Positions 13,001 to 25,000 of a DNA stretch of 64,000 bases are shown here, one piece after another. Location: NCBI GenBank assembly GCA_037893225.1, contig JAZGUH010000271.1:310001-374000 (forward strand), read 5' to 3'. The notes below the pieces were generated by a model, which worked only from the letters and a program-made list of their open reading frames with translations, had not been told where the DNA came from and did no database searches. Within the stretch, counting starts at the first letter, position 1; every line of letters begins with the position of its first letter. This DNA is from Hippasteria phrygiana. Lineage: Eukaryota; Echinodermata; Asteroidea; Valvatida; Goniasteridae. Made by a program: the position numbers and the translations under genes.

Positions 13001-16000
13001 CTATCCACTCCAGGCACCAAGTGTTGAGAGTACTGTCAAGTGTCGGCAGTAACTATTCAAACGAATAAAGTTTGTGCCTTGAAGTTAAGCCTTACACTAC
13101 AACGGCACACAGTGTACACGACCAATTTCAAACTGCCTGTGCACAAAACCACAGCATATATAGTATCATCACAGATGAATTGATCATGCACTATATATAA
13201 ACCATTGCATGTGCACTGATAGGAGAGTATACATTATTAAGCGTTGAGTTCAATTCCAGCTCCTGCATAAAGCAAAGTCAAAGCCAATTGTGAAGCACTG
13301 TGGCCTCATGGTCTAGCGTACCGGACTCAAGATCTTGGCGATACTACAGATTGTGGGTTCGAGTTCAGCAGGGGTCATGGTGCTTGTGTCCCTGAGCAAG
13401 ACACTTTGTCACAAGTTGCTTCTCTCCACCCAGGAGTAAATGGGTACCCGTGAGGGCAGTGATGGTTATGTGTCTGATTAGCCCATGTGCTTATAACTTG
13501 CAGCTGGGGCTGTATACTCCCGAGGGAGGTTTCAGGAATTATTAATAGGCCTGATGAGCATGCAGCCATATGTCAGTTGTACTGGTGTTCTATATAAATT
13601 GTTGATTACATGTTTAATTCACAAGTTTAAATATTAAAGAAGAATAGCGAAAGGTTCCGTTACGAACCTGTTGCTGATGTGACCCACTTGGAACATACTT
13701 TAAGCTGAGGTGAACTCTTATACAGCTACCACCAAGGTCACTAGCTCCTGGTCTGAATACGGGATACAGTCCACTGCAACAAGGACGTCAAAGATGACAT
13801 TATAAACAAACCTGGGCATTTGAATTGATACACCTTTCCCAGACACAAACATTACACAGATGTGGAACTGTAGAAGGTCTCTCCAAAAATAATGCGAGGG
13901 ATTTGAAAGGGAAATGCAATGGTTTCTTTGACTCAAAACGAAATAATACAAAACAAAATCACAGCCTCCCCCAGCAAACTCCTTGTTTTCCTACCAGATT
14001 CTTACCCTTATACAGGAGTGATAAACATTTTTTACCATTACAAAAATCATGCACTGGAACAAACTATCCACTTAGAGTAAAGTTTGGATGACTTGAATTA
14101 CAGAGACCTCTCTAATATTTAGTTATTTTATCATTATTATTATTATATATTATATTTTATTATATATTTCGGAACATCTAAACAGATTAGTTCTGAATCT
14201 GACAGTGTTTCTAACTATATCAGAAACTGTTTGCTTTAAATATTGCTCCAATAAAAGTGCTAAACAATGTCTTCAACTTGGAGCAAGTTCGGTTGGCGAC
14301 TAGAGTCGACTAGACTTAACCATAGTCAATCCAGATGTCACTCGAACGCTGTGTGGTTTGACTAGCTAGTCCAACTGGATCAACCTAGCTCCGGACCACG
14401 GTTTCTCTAGTCAAATTCGCGAGTAATGTCACGGTTTCAAGATGGAGGAAAGGTAACCGGGGCAAGTTTTGCAAACGTTTACGATAAATTTTAGGTTTTG
14501 TCCAATGATAATAACTCTTTCCAATAAGATAATTAAATATTTATTGTACTAAAGTTAAGTATAGAAGACAATATAAATAAAATAATAGAAAATAAAAATA
14601 ACGTGCCAACATTTGCAGACGACACTCTTTGCAGTTTACACACTAACTATAGATTTGACGTAGTCAATCGACTAGACGTGTTCAAGTGAAAAACAGACCA
14701 TGCATGTGTTATTTAAATAGCAAATTGTCAAAAGGGACTAGGTCAGCAGCACCCGAACTTGCCCTTGTATATTGCTGACAGTTTTTGCCACTTTCTGCTG
14801 CTTAACCCAATAGCACCTGTACAACATTGTGATACATTGTGTTTATTCACTGCAAAATCAATACAACCACAGACTGCTCAGGCGGTTTGGGATGCTACAG
14901 TGAGTAACGGGCCGGGCAGTTTTGGGTGCTAGGGTTAAACTAACCTGATTCTGTGTTGCTTGATTCGTTTGTCACACAGTGCAGACATGTCTATGTAGGC
15001 ACAACCAATCAGCTTATCCCGTTGCTGTGGTCGGGCGTGGCCAGTGTCGGAGGGCGACAGCTCTCGGCTGTAACTCACCCAAAGCTGAATCTCAAGTCGC
15101 TCCTCCCTGAGGTACCTAAAGATTGAACGGTGTGGTGAAATGAGGTTAGTCACAGGGCTTAATATTGTGACATAACAGAGGATTTCAGTTTTAGACCTTT
15201 AAAGTATTCCAACTCCTTTTGTTATAAGTATCGCCCAGCATAAGGCCAAAAGGCCACTCAAGGTGTGGGCTACAAAAGACAAGAAAAGACAGAAATCACA
15301 GGGATAGAAGGTATCTATTCACATTTCGTTTGAAATGTGAAATATTATAGGTGGAAGGGAAGCAGGTTACAGATAAGGAGTTCCAAAGAAAGGCAGTACG
15401 AGGGAAAAAACTTGAGTATCTCACAGTACTAGCCTTTGGAACAACAACAGTGAAAGGATGTGATAAAACAGTCAGGCGATTAGAGTGCCTGAAAGTTTGG
15501 GCAGGGGTACTAATGATGAAAGGCCACTGGAACACCTTCCATGATAGTATCGATAAAAGAGGCTCAATGAAGCATCGGACATGAAGGGGGTCCTGGGAAG
15601 ATGCCAGGTCCTGACCAACCAGTTTTGAAACACGCCGCTGAATCTTATCCCCTAAATGGTTGGACCTGTCAAGCTCAATTCGACACCTACCAAGCCAGGG
15701 GTGGAGTGAGTGCTGCGTGAAAGTGCTGGCTGTGCTTGAGGTCTGCTTTGATGTAATTCTCTTCATTCACATCCAGGTAGCATAACTTGGAACAAACTGA
15801 ACCTATGGTATAAAGAACCAAAACAACACACACATGAATTTCCCAGGATCAGGTGTGGCACTGCGGTACCTTCCTCATTGTCAACCTCTTTTGCCCGGGT
15901 TCAAATCTTGCCAAGGCTCACGAGTGAATACATTTTTAGTTCCTCGCTGATTTTCCTTGTACATCTGGTACATTTAGCAGAAGTCTCCCCCTAAAATATT

Positions 16001-19000
16001 GGTTTTCACAATGGAAACTGACTCAGTAATTTTGAATGATTTTCAAAGTAAACAAATAAAACTTGCAGGAGCGGGATTTGAACCTGTGACTTCCGACTAG
16101 CCCCCCCCTCCCCGAACAAAGACACTGACAATTTGGGAGACCGCCAATGTTGGGCAAGATAGCTTAGTAGGTGATAGAACGCCGGTATGGTATTCTGGAG
16201 GTCACAGGTTCGAATCCCGCTCCTGCCTGTTTTCTTTGTTCACTTTGAAAAAAAATCATCTTTTTTTCCACAGCTTTCATTAGACGTAAAACAGACCTAC
16301 ATGTAGAGGTATTTTTTGAGGATTCCTTGGTTGATGCTGCACTTTACTGACTATATCAATAATCAGGGGAACCACTCACCTTTGTCATACAGCTTGTATC
16401 TAACGTAGGCTTTGGCGGCTGTGTCAAGAGCATGCTGGCCGGGCCGCAGTGCTGTGTGTACAGGGAACCAAGCAGAATCTACATGCACATTGATGTCAGC
16501 CAGACGGGAACCGGCTTCATCATCTGACCACACGAAAAGTACAAGAACCATAGAGCTATACTAGAGTGCTGACTAGATGTACAAAGTGATGGCTGCTGGG
16601 GGCATCCATGTTTCTGTACAAACCTATGGAAAACTTGAAATTTTGTAAGGCTTTTGTACGGCTATTTGCATATCTGCGTTTGTATAAAAGTTGCGTTATT
16701 GAAGGCGATACGCCGAAACCCGAAATGCACTTCATTTTGCTTTGTGCAAACAATGCAACGCGTGCGCGTATCCGCTGCAGATGATTTTCGCCTTGACGTT
16801 TTATAACGTTTTATAAATTGTTTGCGTATGTTGTATTTAGAGTACACTTTTAAAATTCACTCCATCTAATTTCATTATGTTTTACAAACACTCACACAAA
16901 TTCAAAATGTCTGCGCGCAGGAAGGATTTCAAGTATCTCCGTGCGTAAGACGGGGAGCTAGCGCTCTTAGTAATTTAATATAAGCTCTATGACAAGAACT
17001 CATACCAGGCCATTAGTGAGACCGAACATATTAAATAGTTCTGTGAAAGGAGTTGCAGAAAGACTATTTCTATGATTATAAATGTGACTTGAGGCTTTGC
17101 ATGATAGCATACAACTAGAGCGAAATTTCGCATATAGACCATGAGAAGCAACTAACTCACAAAAGAGAAGTATGGTTCTGAGATAAACCGGAGGTATAAA
17201 CTGGTCATTTGTACCTCATTGTCCACCCAGAATGATTAACCAGAGAGCTGACGGATTAGTGCTCCACAACAGACCCAAGACGTAATGATGTAATGGCTTT
17301 GTTTACATGTGCGCTTTCATATGGGAGCCAGGTCAGGGCGCCAGACAAGGTAGGGAACCTGGCTCCCATAGGAAAGCGCAAAGCGTGACGTCATTACGTC
17401 TTGGGTCTATTGGATTCTTTATAAAGCACTGGCGGCCGGCAGACCACACACTCCTCATGAATATCGCCGTGACGAAACTACGTGCACCGACCCATATAGA
17501 ATGAGCTCATTATATCAGTCAGCTGGCAAAGGCAAAGGACCGCGGTACCACAGTCATTTTAAGTTCAAAATGTTAGGCCTGCTAATTTTGTTGATTTGTA
17601 TATTTCAGGTTTATCCAGTCAGCAGTTTGCAGCATTTTTCAGGAAATTAGCAACTTTATGATGTCAGCAGCCGATTTCACAAAATCGTGCGCAACTTACG
17701 CCATGGCGTAGGACTTGTGCTATAAAAATTTTGCGCAGCTGCGCTACATCCTTGCGATCCATTTCACGAAACAGTGCGTAGCTGCGCAATGTTTGATTTG
17801 TTTTATACATCGTGGACGAGGCTGAATGCTGCTTTTACGACTGTTTTAGTAAAACAAAAAGAATACATGGAACAGTCGTGAAGTTGAACGGTGGGGCACA
17901 ATTTTGAAACTGATCACTTTTGAAACTTCGCTCCGAAAAAAGAAAATTGATGGTAACTTTCGGAAATATCTCACAGGTAAACCTGCAGCGGATGATCATT
18001 TCATTACTCTCTGAAATAATCTTGTGAATTAAATAAATGATTTGAGCAACTAAACGGCTCTATTGTGCTCACACTCGGCTAGCTAAGTCATAATTTCGGT
18101 GTTTGTGCAGACAATTTAAGCCACCTAAAATGAGTGCGTACGTTACGCCATAATTTGTGGCGCAAGTCAGCGACTTACGCACTGCGTACCTTTCGTGAAA
18201 TCGATTTTCAAAATGTCACAGATGTTGCACAACTTAAGCAATAAATTATGGCGTAAGTAGAGTTATGCAATTGCGTAAGGTTTCGTGAAATCGGCTGCAG
18301 GAATGTTACATAACCACACACAATGGTACGGATGGAAGGAGCTGAGGGCAATCAGAAGTGCATTGTGGTTGTTCAAAGGGTTGAGTCCTTATCGTCGACT
18401 TGGAACTCAAGTTTGAGAGATTTTGCTGTGTGAGTTTTTCCTGAGAATATCCGAACAGAAGAAATGGATCAAAGAGGCACCTTCATCGTCCCACAAATCC
18501 TCCAGCCCTTCAAGCTCTGCGTCCGGTGACCAGCCGACCCGTCTCCCAGCATCCACCACGCGGTCACGGTCTGCCTCATGCGCAAACTTGACGGACAGCT
18601 CCAGGCCACCTCCCACCCGCTCCAGACCCCGCACCCCAGCCGGCTTGGGTGACTCCGGCGAGGGGTGGACGGGCGGTTGTTGGGTCCATCCAGGGGCAGG
18701 AATTGAGAGTGGGTGCCATCCCTGAAGACCTATGGTGTTTATTTGAGTAAAATAAAATAATTGATGGGTACTGGTTCATTTGGGGGGAAAACCCAATCAA
18801 TTCATTCTTAAATACCTTAGAAACTATTCCTACTGGTTAACAATCAACAAGGGTCTGGATTCTACAGAAATCCAACTTTCATATGACACCGCCATGTACA
18901 ACAGACACGTTTTCCATAGCTCGTCTTTAACCCCTTGTGTCCGGCTGTTATTGATAGGGGCTGGTATGCCAAGAATGGGCTGTGCAGCCAAGCGTAAATG

Positions 19001-22000
19001 CAAACAATATGCACCACACTGAATAGAGTGGTCCCATTCATCGCACTTGGAGCCCCCTTTCGTGTGAATGAAAGCCTTTTTTTTTTTTAAAGCTCCATCT
19101 ATTCATTACACTCCTATTCAAGAACAATACTCAAGAACAAACATGAATGAATCGAGTATGTGCAGGAATGCACGTATAGATGACAACCGGCCGTCGTCCG
19201 TATTCTATGGGCTAATCACAAGAATATGTCAGAGAAAATACCTGTCCTATGAGACAGCAGTGACTGCAGTGGCAGTGTGGTTGTTCCCAGTAGTATATCT
19301 CCTGTTGGGGCAAACAGTCTACGAGCAGACATCCCCGGGACTGCCTTTATGCCACTGTCTATAGCCACAAAATTGGTCTCATGGTCTACAAATGATGAGA
19401 AAACGATCATCAATTTACATTCTCCAGACAGCATTGTCCAAATGAATGAATACAAATGAGTACAAAACTACAAACACTGAAATTAAAGATGTAAAATTGC
19501 AGACCAAAATTGTAAACAAGAATATTTTTGAAATGGCTACAAAACAGCTGCAAGCAGTAAAATAATGAACAAGTAGTGGCCCAAAGTCATCCAATACAAG
19601 GCTAAAAGCCACTCTAGGTAAAGGGCTACATCAGAGGTGGTGGGGTTGGCCACATTGTAGGTCACCAGCCCCACCACACTTATGGTTTTCCTGGGTCCAG
19701 ATCTAAATGGAGGATAAATCTTCAATGGATACCAAAGAAATCATCCCAATTTTCAGACCTAGGTAGGGTATCTTCCACTGTTGGGGAGACGAACTCACCT
19801 CCCCCTTAAAGTTGATAAGAGTATTTCCATAAATTGGCATATCAGCACTTGAACATGAGGAAAGAAAGTGTAAATATTCATTATTAATTAAAAATGTATG
19901 CAGGACTCCAATGGAAACCAGTTTTAAACTGTTTCAGCACACCCTGTGTAAAGAAATGTAATAAATAACCATATGCCAACCTAAATGCCAACACTGCCAA
20001 CACTCCCACCCCACCCCACCCCACCCCCCCCCCCCCCCCCAAAAAAAAGAGATTAAATAAATTAAAAAAATTATAATAATACTTAATAGGAAATCAGAAA
20101 AGCAGTGCAACTGCCCCGACCATTCCAGATGTTTGACTACCTGACTTGTATCCTGGGACCTGATGCCAGACCTGTAATATCATCTCGGCCGTCTCCAAGG
20201 CCTCGGCAAGGCTGAGGTAATCACTCTCTCGCTCCTCAAAGAGAAGAGGGCAGGGGAAGTCCACGTGGTGGGAGAACTCGGGGGAAAAAGTCCTGGCAAC
20301 AGTTTGGGTGATGCGGGTATCCTGAACAACACCAAATGCAGAATCTCTTGTTAATGATACAAAATACAGTCAAATCGGTGTAATCGGGACTATTTAAGTG
20401 AACACTATCTACAGGTGGCCACAGGGAGGAGTTGCAAGGTATAAAGATTTCTGAATGTTTTTATTATCAAAGTGAACAAAGAAAATTGGCAGGAGCGGGA
20501 TTTGAACCTGCAACTGTCAGTATACCATACCAGTGCTCTACCAACTGAGCTATCTTGTCCTATGTTGGCGGTCTCTCAAATTGTCGGTGTCTTTGTTCGG
20601 GGGGCACTAGTCAGAAGTGATAGTTTTCTATATTTACTTTGAAAATTCATTCAAATTACCCAGTCAGTTTCCCTTGTGGTTTGTTTGACAATTTTTATTA
20701 TCAATGCCATTTGGGATTGCTGATATTACAAGTAGTACATCAAATAACTGTCAATGGTCCCTTAAGGAGACATGTTTTAGACATTTTTGTACCATAGGGA
20801 GACAAGTGACATTAGGGAGACATTTTGATGTCTCCCCAATGTCACAGCCCCCTTAAATATTTAGAATTTTACTGTCAGAACTGGGTTATATCGATAGAGG
20901 ATGGTCCAAAACATAAATATACCAAATTTCGTGGGGGTAGGATAGGGGATATTTGGGTTAGGTTACATTAAAGTTGAAAAAAAAATTGTGCACAAGTCTA
21001 TGGGAATGTCTCCCAAATGACCCATTTCCCGTAATTATAATTATTATGTCATTTTCATAAATTGATGGTACGTTATAGTGCAATAAAATTACCTATAAAA
21101 TAAAATAAACATAAAATAATATTTTTTTTTTTTTTCATTTACATGCTAGACATACCTGCTTGGAAAGAAATGACAGCTCCATTTTGACATAGGCGTTTAC
21201 CCCAACTTCACTAGCATACTGCAGACTGCTGTCGAACTGAGCAAGGGATGTTGCAGCATTCTACAACAATCAAATCATTATTGGAGGTTTTTATCTTTAT
21301 ATAGTCAAGAATATTCAGAGTTTATGATCCATAAGTAATCCTGTATTCATTGAAACAAAACTACAAAATTATTGTGAAAGACCTTATTTGACAGTTAGTA
21401 CATAAAAGTCGGATTTTGTATCATTTTCCAATGATGGGTCGCCGACCTTTTTTTCAAATACTGCCCCCAATTTGCCAAATTTAGTTAATCCACACTTTGT
21501 TTGCAATCGGTTATACATCCGTGAACGGGAGCAACCCAGCTAGTCTGATTCCACAAAAAATGTTCACTATAGTGGTCGTTCGTAAGTAAATAGTTTGTTT
21601 TATAGTGAATAAGGGAATGTATTGAATATATCAATTTGGGAGCCAAAGAGGATGTTCCTTATAGCCAAATGTTCGGTATAGCGGTGTTTGTTATAGCAAA
21701 GTTCTACTGTCCTTTTTATGACAAGTATACACAACCAATTTTAAACTGAATGTGCACAAAATAGCAATGTGCAAAACTGAATGAGCACACTATGGAGTAT
21801 TTCATATTATCCCCACTATGGGGTCACAATGTGCACAGACCCTGTACAGAAAAAACAGCAGACGACTACAGACATCATGACAGGCAGACAAACAAACTAA
21901 TCTGAGGGGTGACTCTACCTTCAAGCCGCATGCTCTCAAGATGCCGACTGACAGACAAACATGTGGGCCTCCTGTCTCTGTGCTCCTGGGAATCGTGCCC

Positions 22001-25000
22001 CCTCCTTGCACCACACTGTGGCGGTAGTTGATCGTCACATCTAACAGGCCTGCATCTTGCAGCTAGAGGGAAAACAAATATCTGTTATTGTTCTGAAGAA
22101 AAAGGTCCACGGTGCCTTAACCCCGTGTGCCCGGCTGTTATTGATGGTGTGCTGGTAAGTTAACCCCTTGCGTACGGATGACGGAATTTGGCGCAAAAAT
22201 AACAGTGCCACCAGGCCGGATGACGCAATTGGCCGCTGTTTGTGCAGTTTCAATCCATTGTTGGATTAAACAGTGCCACCAGGCCGGATGACGCCATTGG
22301 CCGCTGTTTGTGCAGTTTCAATCCATTGTTGGATTATTGTGTATAGGTTACACTTGACTGCGCAAACACATTGTAGCGGTTCGCTTGGCTGCCAGAGCCG
22401 CCGCGGCACCCCGACGTCTCCCGTAAAATACCGTACTCAAGGGGTTAAGAGCTGGGCTGTGCTGGTATGCCAAGAACGGGGCTGTGCAGTCAAGCGTAAA
22501 TGCAAATAATAAGCACCACACTGAATAGAGTGGTCCTATTCATCTCACTTGGAGCCCCCCCCCCCTTTTGTGTAATGGAAAAGCATTGTTTGAAAAAGCT
22601 CCATCTATTCATTACACTCCCATTCAAGAATAATATAGTTGAAACATGAATGAATTGAGTACATGCAGGAATGCGCCTATAGACATCAACCGGCCAGGTG
22701 GTCTTTTACAAACCATGCCTGTGGCTGTAATCCTTTTTCAAGAGGTTAATGAGAAGCCAACATACAAACGTGGCTCAATGTACACAGCTGTCAGATGCTT
22801 TGAGTACCCTTTAGCCAGTGAGAAGGACAACAAGTGAGAAGGACAACAAGTGAGAAGAACAACAAGTGAGAAGGACAACAAGTGAGAAGGACAACAAGTG
22901 AGAAGGACAACAAGTGAGAAGGACAACAAGTGAGAAGGACAACAAGTGAGAAGGACAACAAGTGAGAAGGACAACAAGTGAGAAGGACAACAAGTGAGAA
23001 GGACAACAAGTGTATGACGTACAAGAAGAAGGATAACCCACCTTGGCTATCTGTTCCTTGGTCAGTGACTCCTGATCAGGATGCTGTAGCCTAAGTGGCA
23101 AGGAGAATGTCTGAATGCTGGGCTCCCCTCGTCTCTGCATGGTCACCATAGCACACAGCTTGGCAAGGGGTAGGTTTGTCTGTATGGAATCCATGGGGGA
23201 AAAGTGGATCATGGTCTAAAAATACGACAGCAAGCTTCATCAAAAGCAAATGGCACATTACCAAAGTTAAAACATTGAACTGGAGACTGAATATCAATAC
23301 CAAAATCATGTATACCGTAATACAATATACCACTGATAGACAGTGCAATCTAGTCGTGTGCATTACTGACACGGTAACAACGGTTCATCGCACTTTTATT
23401 ACTTTATCAGTAACACTGGGTGATCTTCCAGTCAAGCAGGAGGTCTGGCTGAACTTGGAAGTAGTTCGGTTTGATAAGACATCTTTTTGATGTAGTTCCC
23501 TGTTTGTAGCTAACTTTGCTCGAACTTTAAGGAATATGAACTACATTGCATGCTACATATATATTGCTTTGTATATATCAGTTTCATTTTTTTTAATGGA
23601 AGTTGCCCAATACAAGGCTAAAAGCCACTCTAGGTATAAAGGCTACAACAGAGCTGGTGGGGTTGGCCACAGTTTAGGTTGCCAGCCCTACCACCCTTAC
23701 AGTCTAAATAGAGAATAAATTATAATTCATCAAACAATCCACAAGGGAAACTGACTAGGTAAATTTGAATACATTTTCAAAGTGAACAAAGAAACTGGCA
23801 GGAGCGGGATTCGAACCTGCGACCTCCGGGTTACCGTACCGGCGCTCTACCATTTTCAACTTTGAAAATGTATTCAAATTTACCTAGTCAGTTTCCCTTG
23901 TGGATTGTTTGACGAATTATAAGTTAAAAAGTCGTATACTCATTGAGTGATCCCCACAATGTCGCTTCCCAGGTTGTATCGTAAAATTGGGTGTGATCCC
24001 TGGCTATACGGCATTCTGGGTTTATGACTTCTGACTAGCGCCCACCCGAACAAAGATACTGACAATTTGGGAGACCACCAACATAGGGCAAGATAGCTCA
24101 GTTGGTGGAGCACTGGTACGGTAACCCGGAGGTCGCAGGTTCGAATCCCGCTCCTGCCAGTTTCTTTGTTCACTTTGAAAATGTAGAGAATAAATTATTA
24201 ATAGACATGAAAGAAATTATCCCAATTTTCAGATCTATAGACCCAGGTGGGGTAACTTCCGCCGTTGGAAACCAATTCTGCGCTAAATTGCTGTGTTTAA
24301 AACAGACATCATTGAGAGGAACACATGTTTAAACAAACCTTGGCAACGACTTGGTCCCTTATGTTGGGGTAGTAGTAGCGACACCAGACTTCAAACGGAA
24401 TCCCTCCAGCTCCGCCACCAACACCGGCACATGCTGCACGATTATTGAACCAGAAATGGGTTACTTCAATGGCATCAATACCATGGGGCAAATGTCATGC
24501 AGCTGCCTAGCACTCCATTTTGCTAACCACACAAAGGGCGAATTTGTAAGGGAGCACTGCCTAACCAATGGCCGGGCCAGGCCGTTGAAAGGCCACACCC
24601 AGGCCTTCTGGCTTTTTTAGTCTTGCTATTATGAGTCACAAATCACCTAACAATAGAGCATCTACTAATCGATAAAGCCCGGCCTCTGCCAGGCTAGGCG
24701 GGGCTGTGGCCCCTCCCACACTAATCTGTAGTGATTGCTTTTGTTGTCATTCCATTCACGGGCCCGAGATCAAGTCTGGGTGAACAATGGGAGCTGGCTG
24801 GACTCCAGCATTAGTGGGCAGTTTGTTGTGTACAACCAGGGGAGTATAGAAGCCCGAAGGCCCGGGCGTTCCGGGGGCTTGGCCAGGCTTTTCAACAGCC
24901 TGGCCTGACCATGGGTTAGGCAGTGCTCCCTTTATAGGCAAATTAGGACCGAGTTATGGGGATATTTTTCTGTCCCCATAACGATATTGGTCCCCACGAC

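Noticed and set aside
22738..23212. Leu/Ser/Cys-rich proteins over the tandem array
   Set aside because: The open frames are just the 16-bp repeat read in three frames; only 23042-23179 is coding.
24086..24158. Functional tRNA gene
   Set aside because: The tRNA-like body recurs at many sites with the same SINE tail, has mismatches in stems and no clear anticodon loop. It is a SINE.
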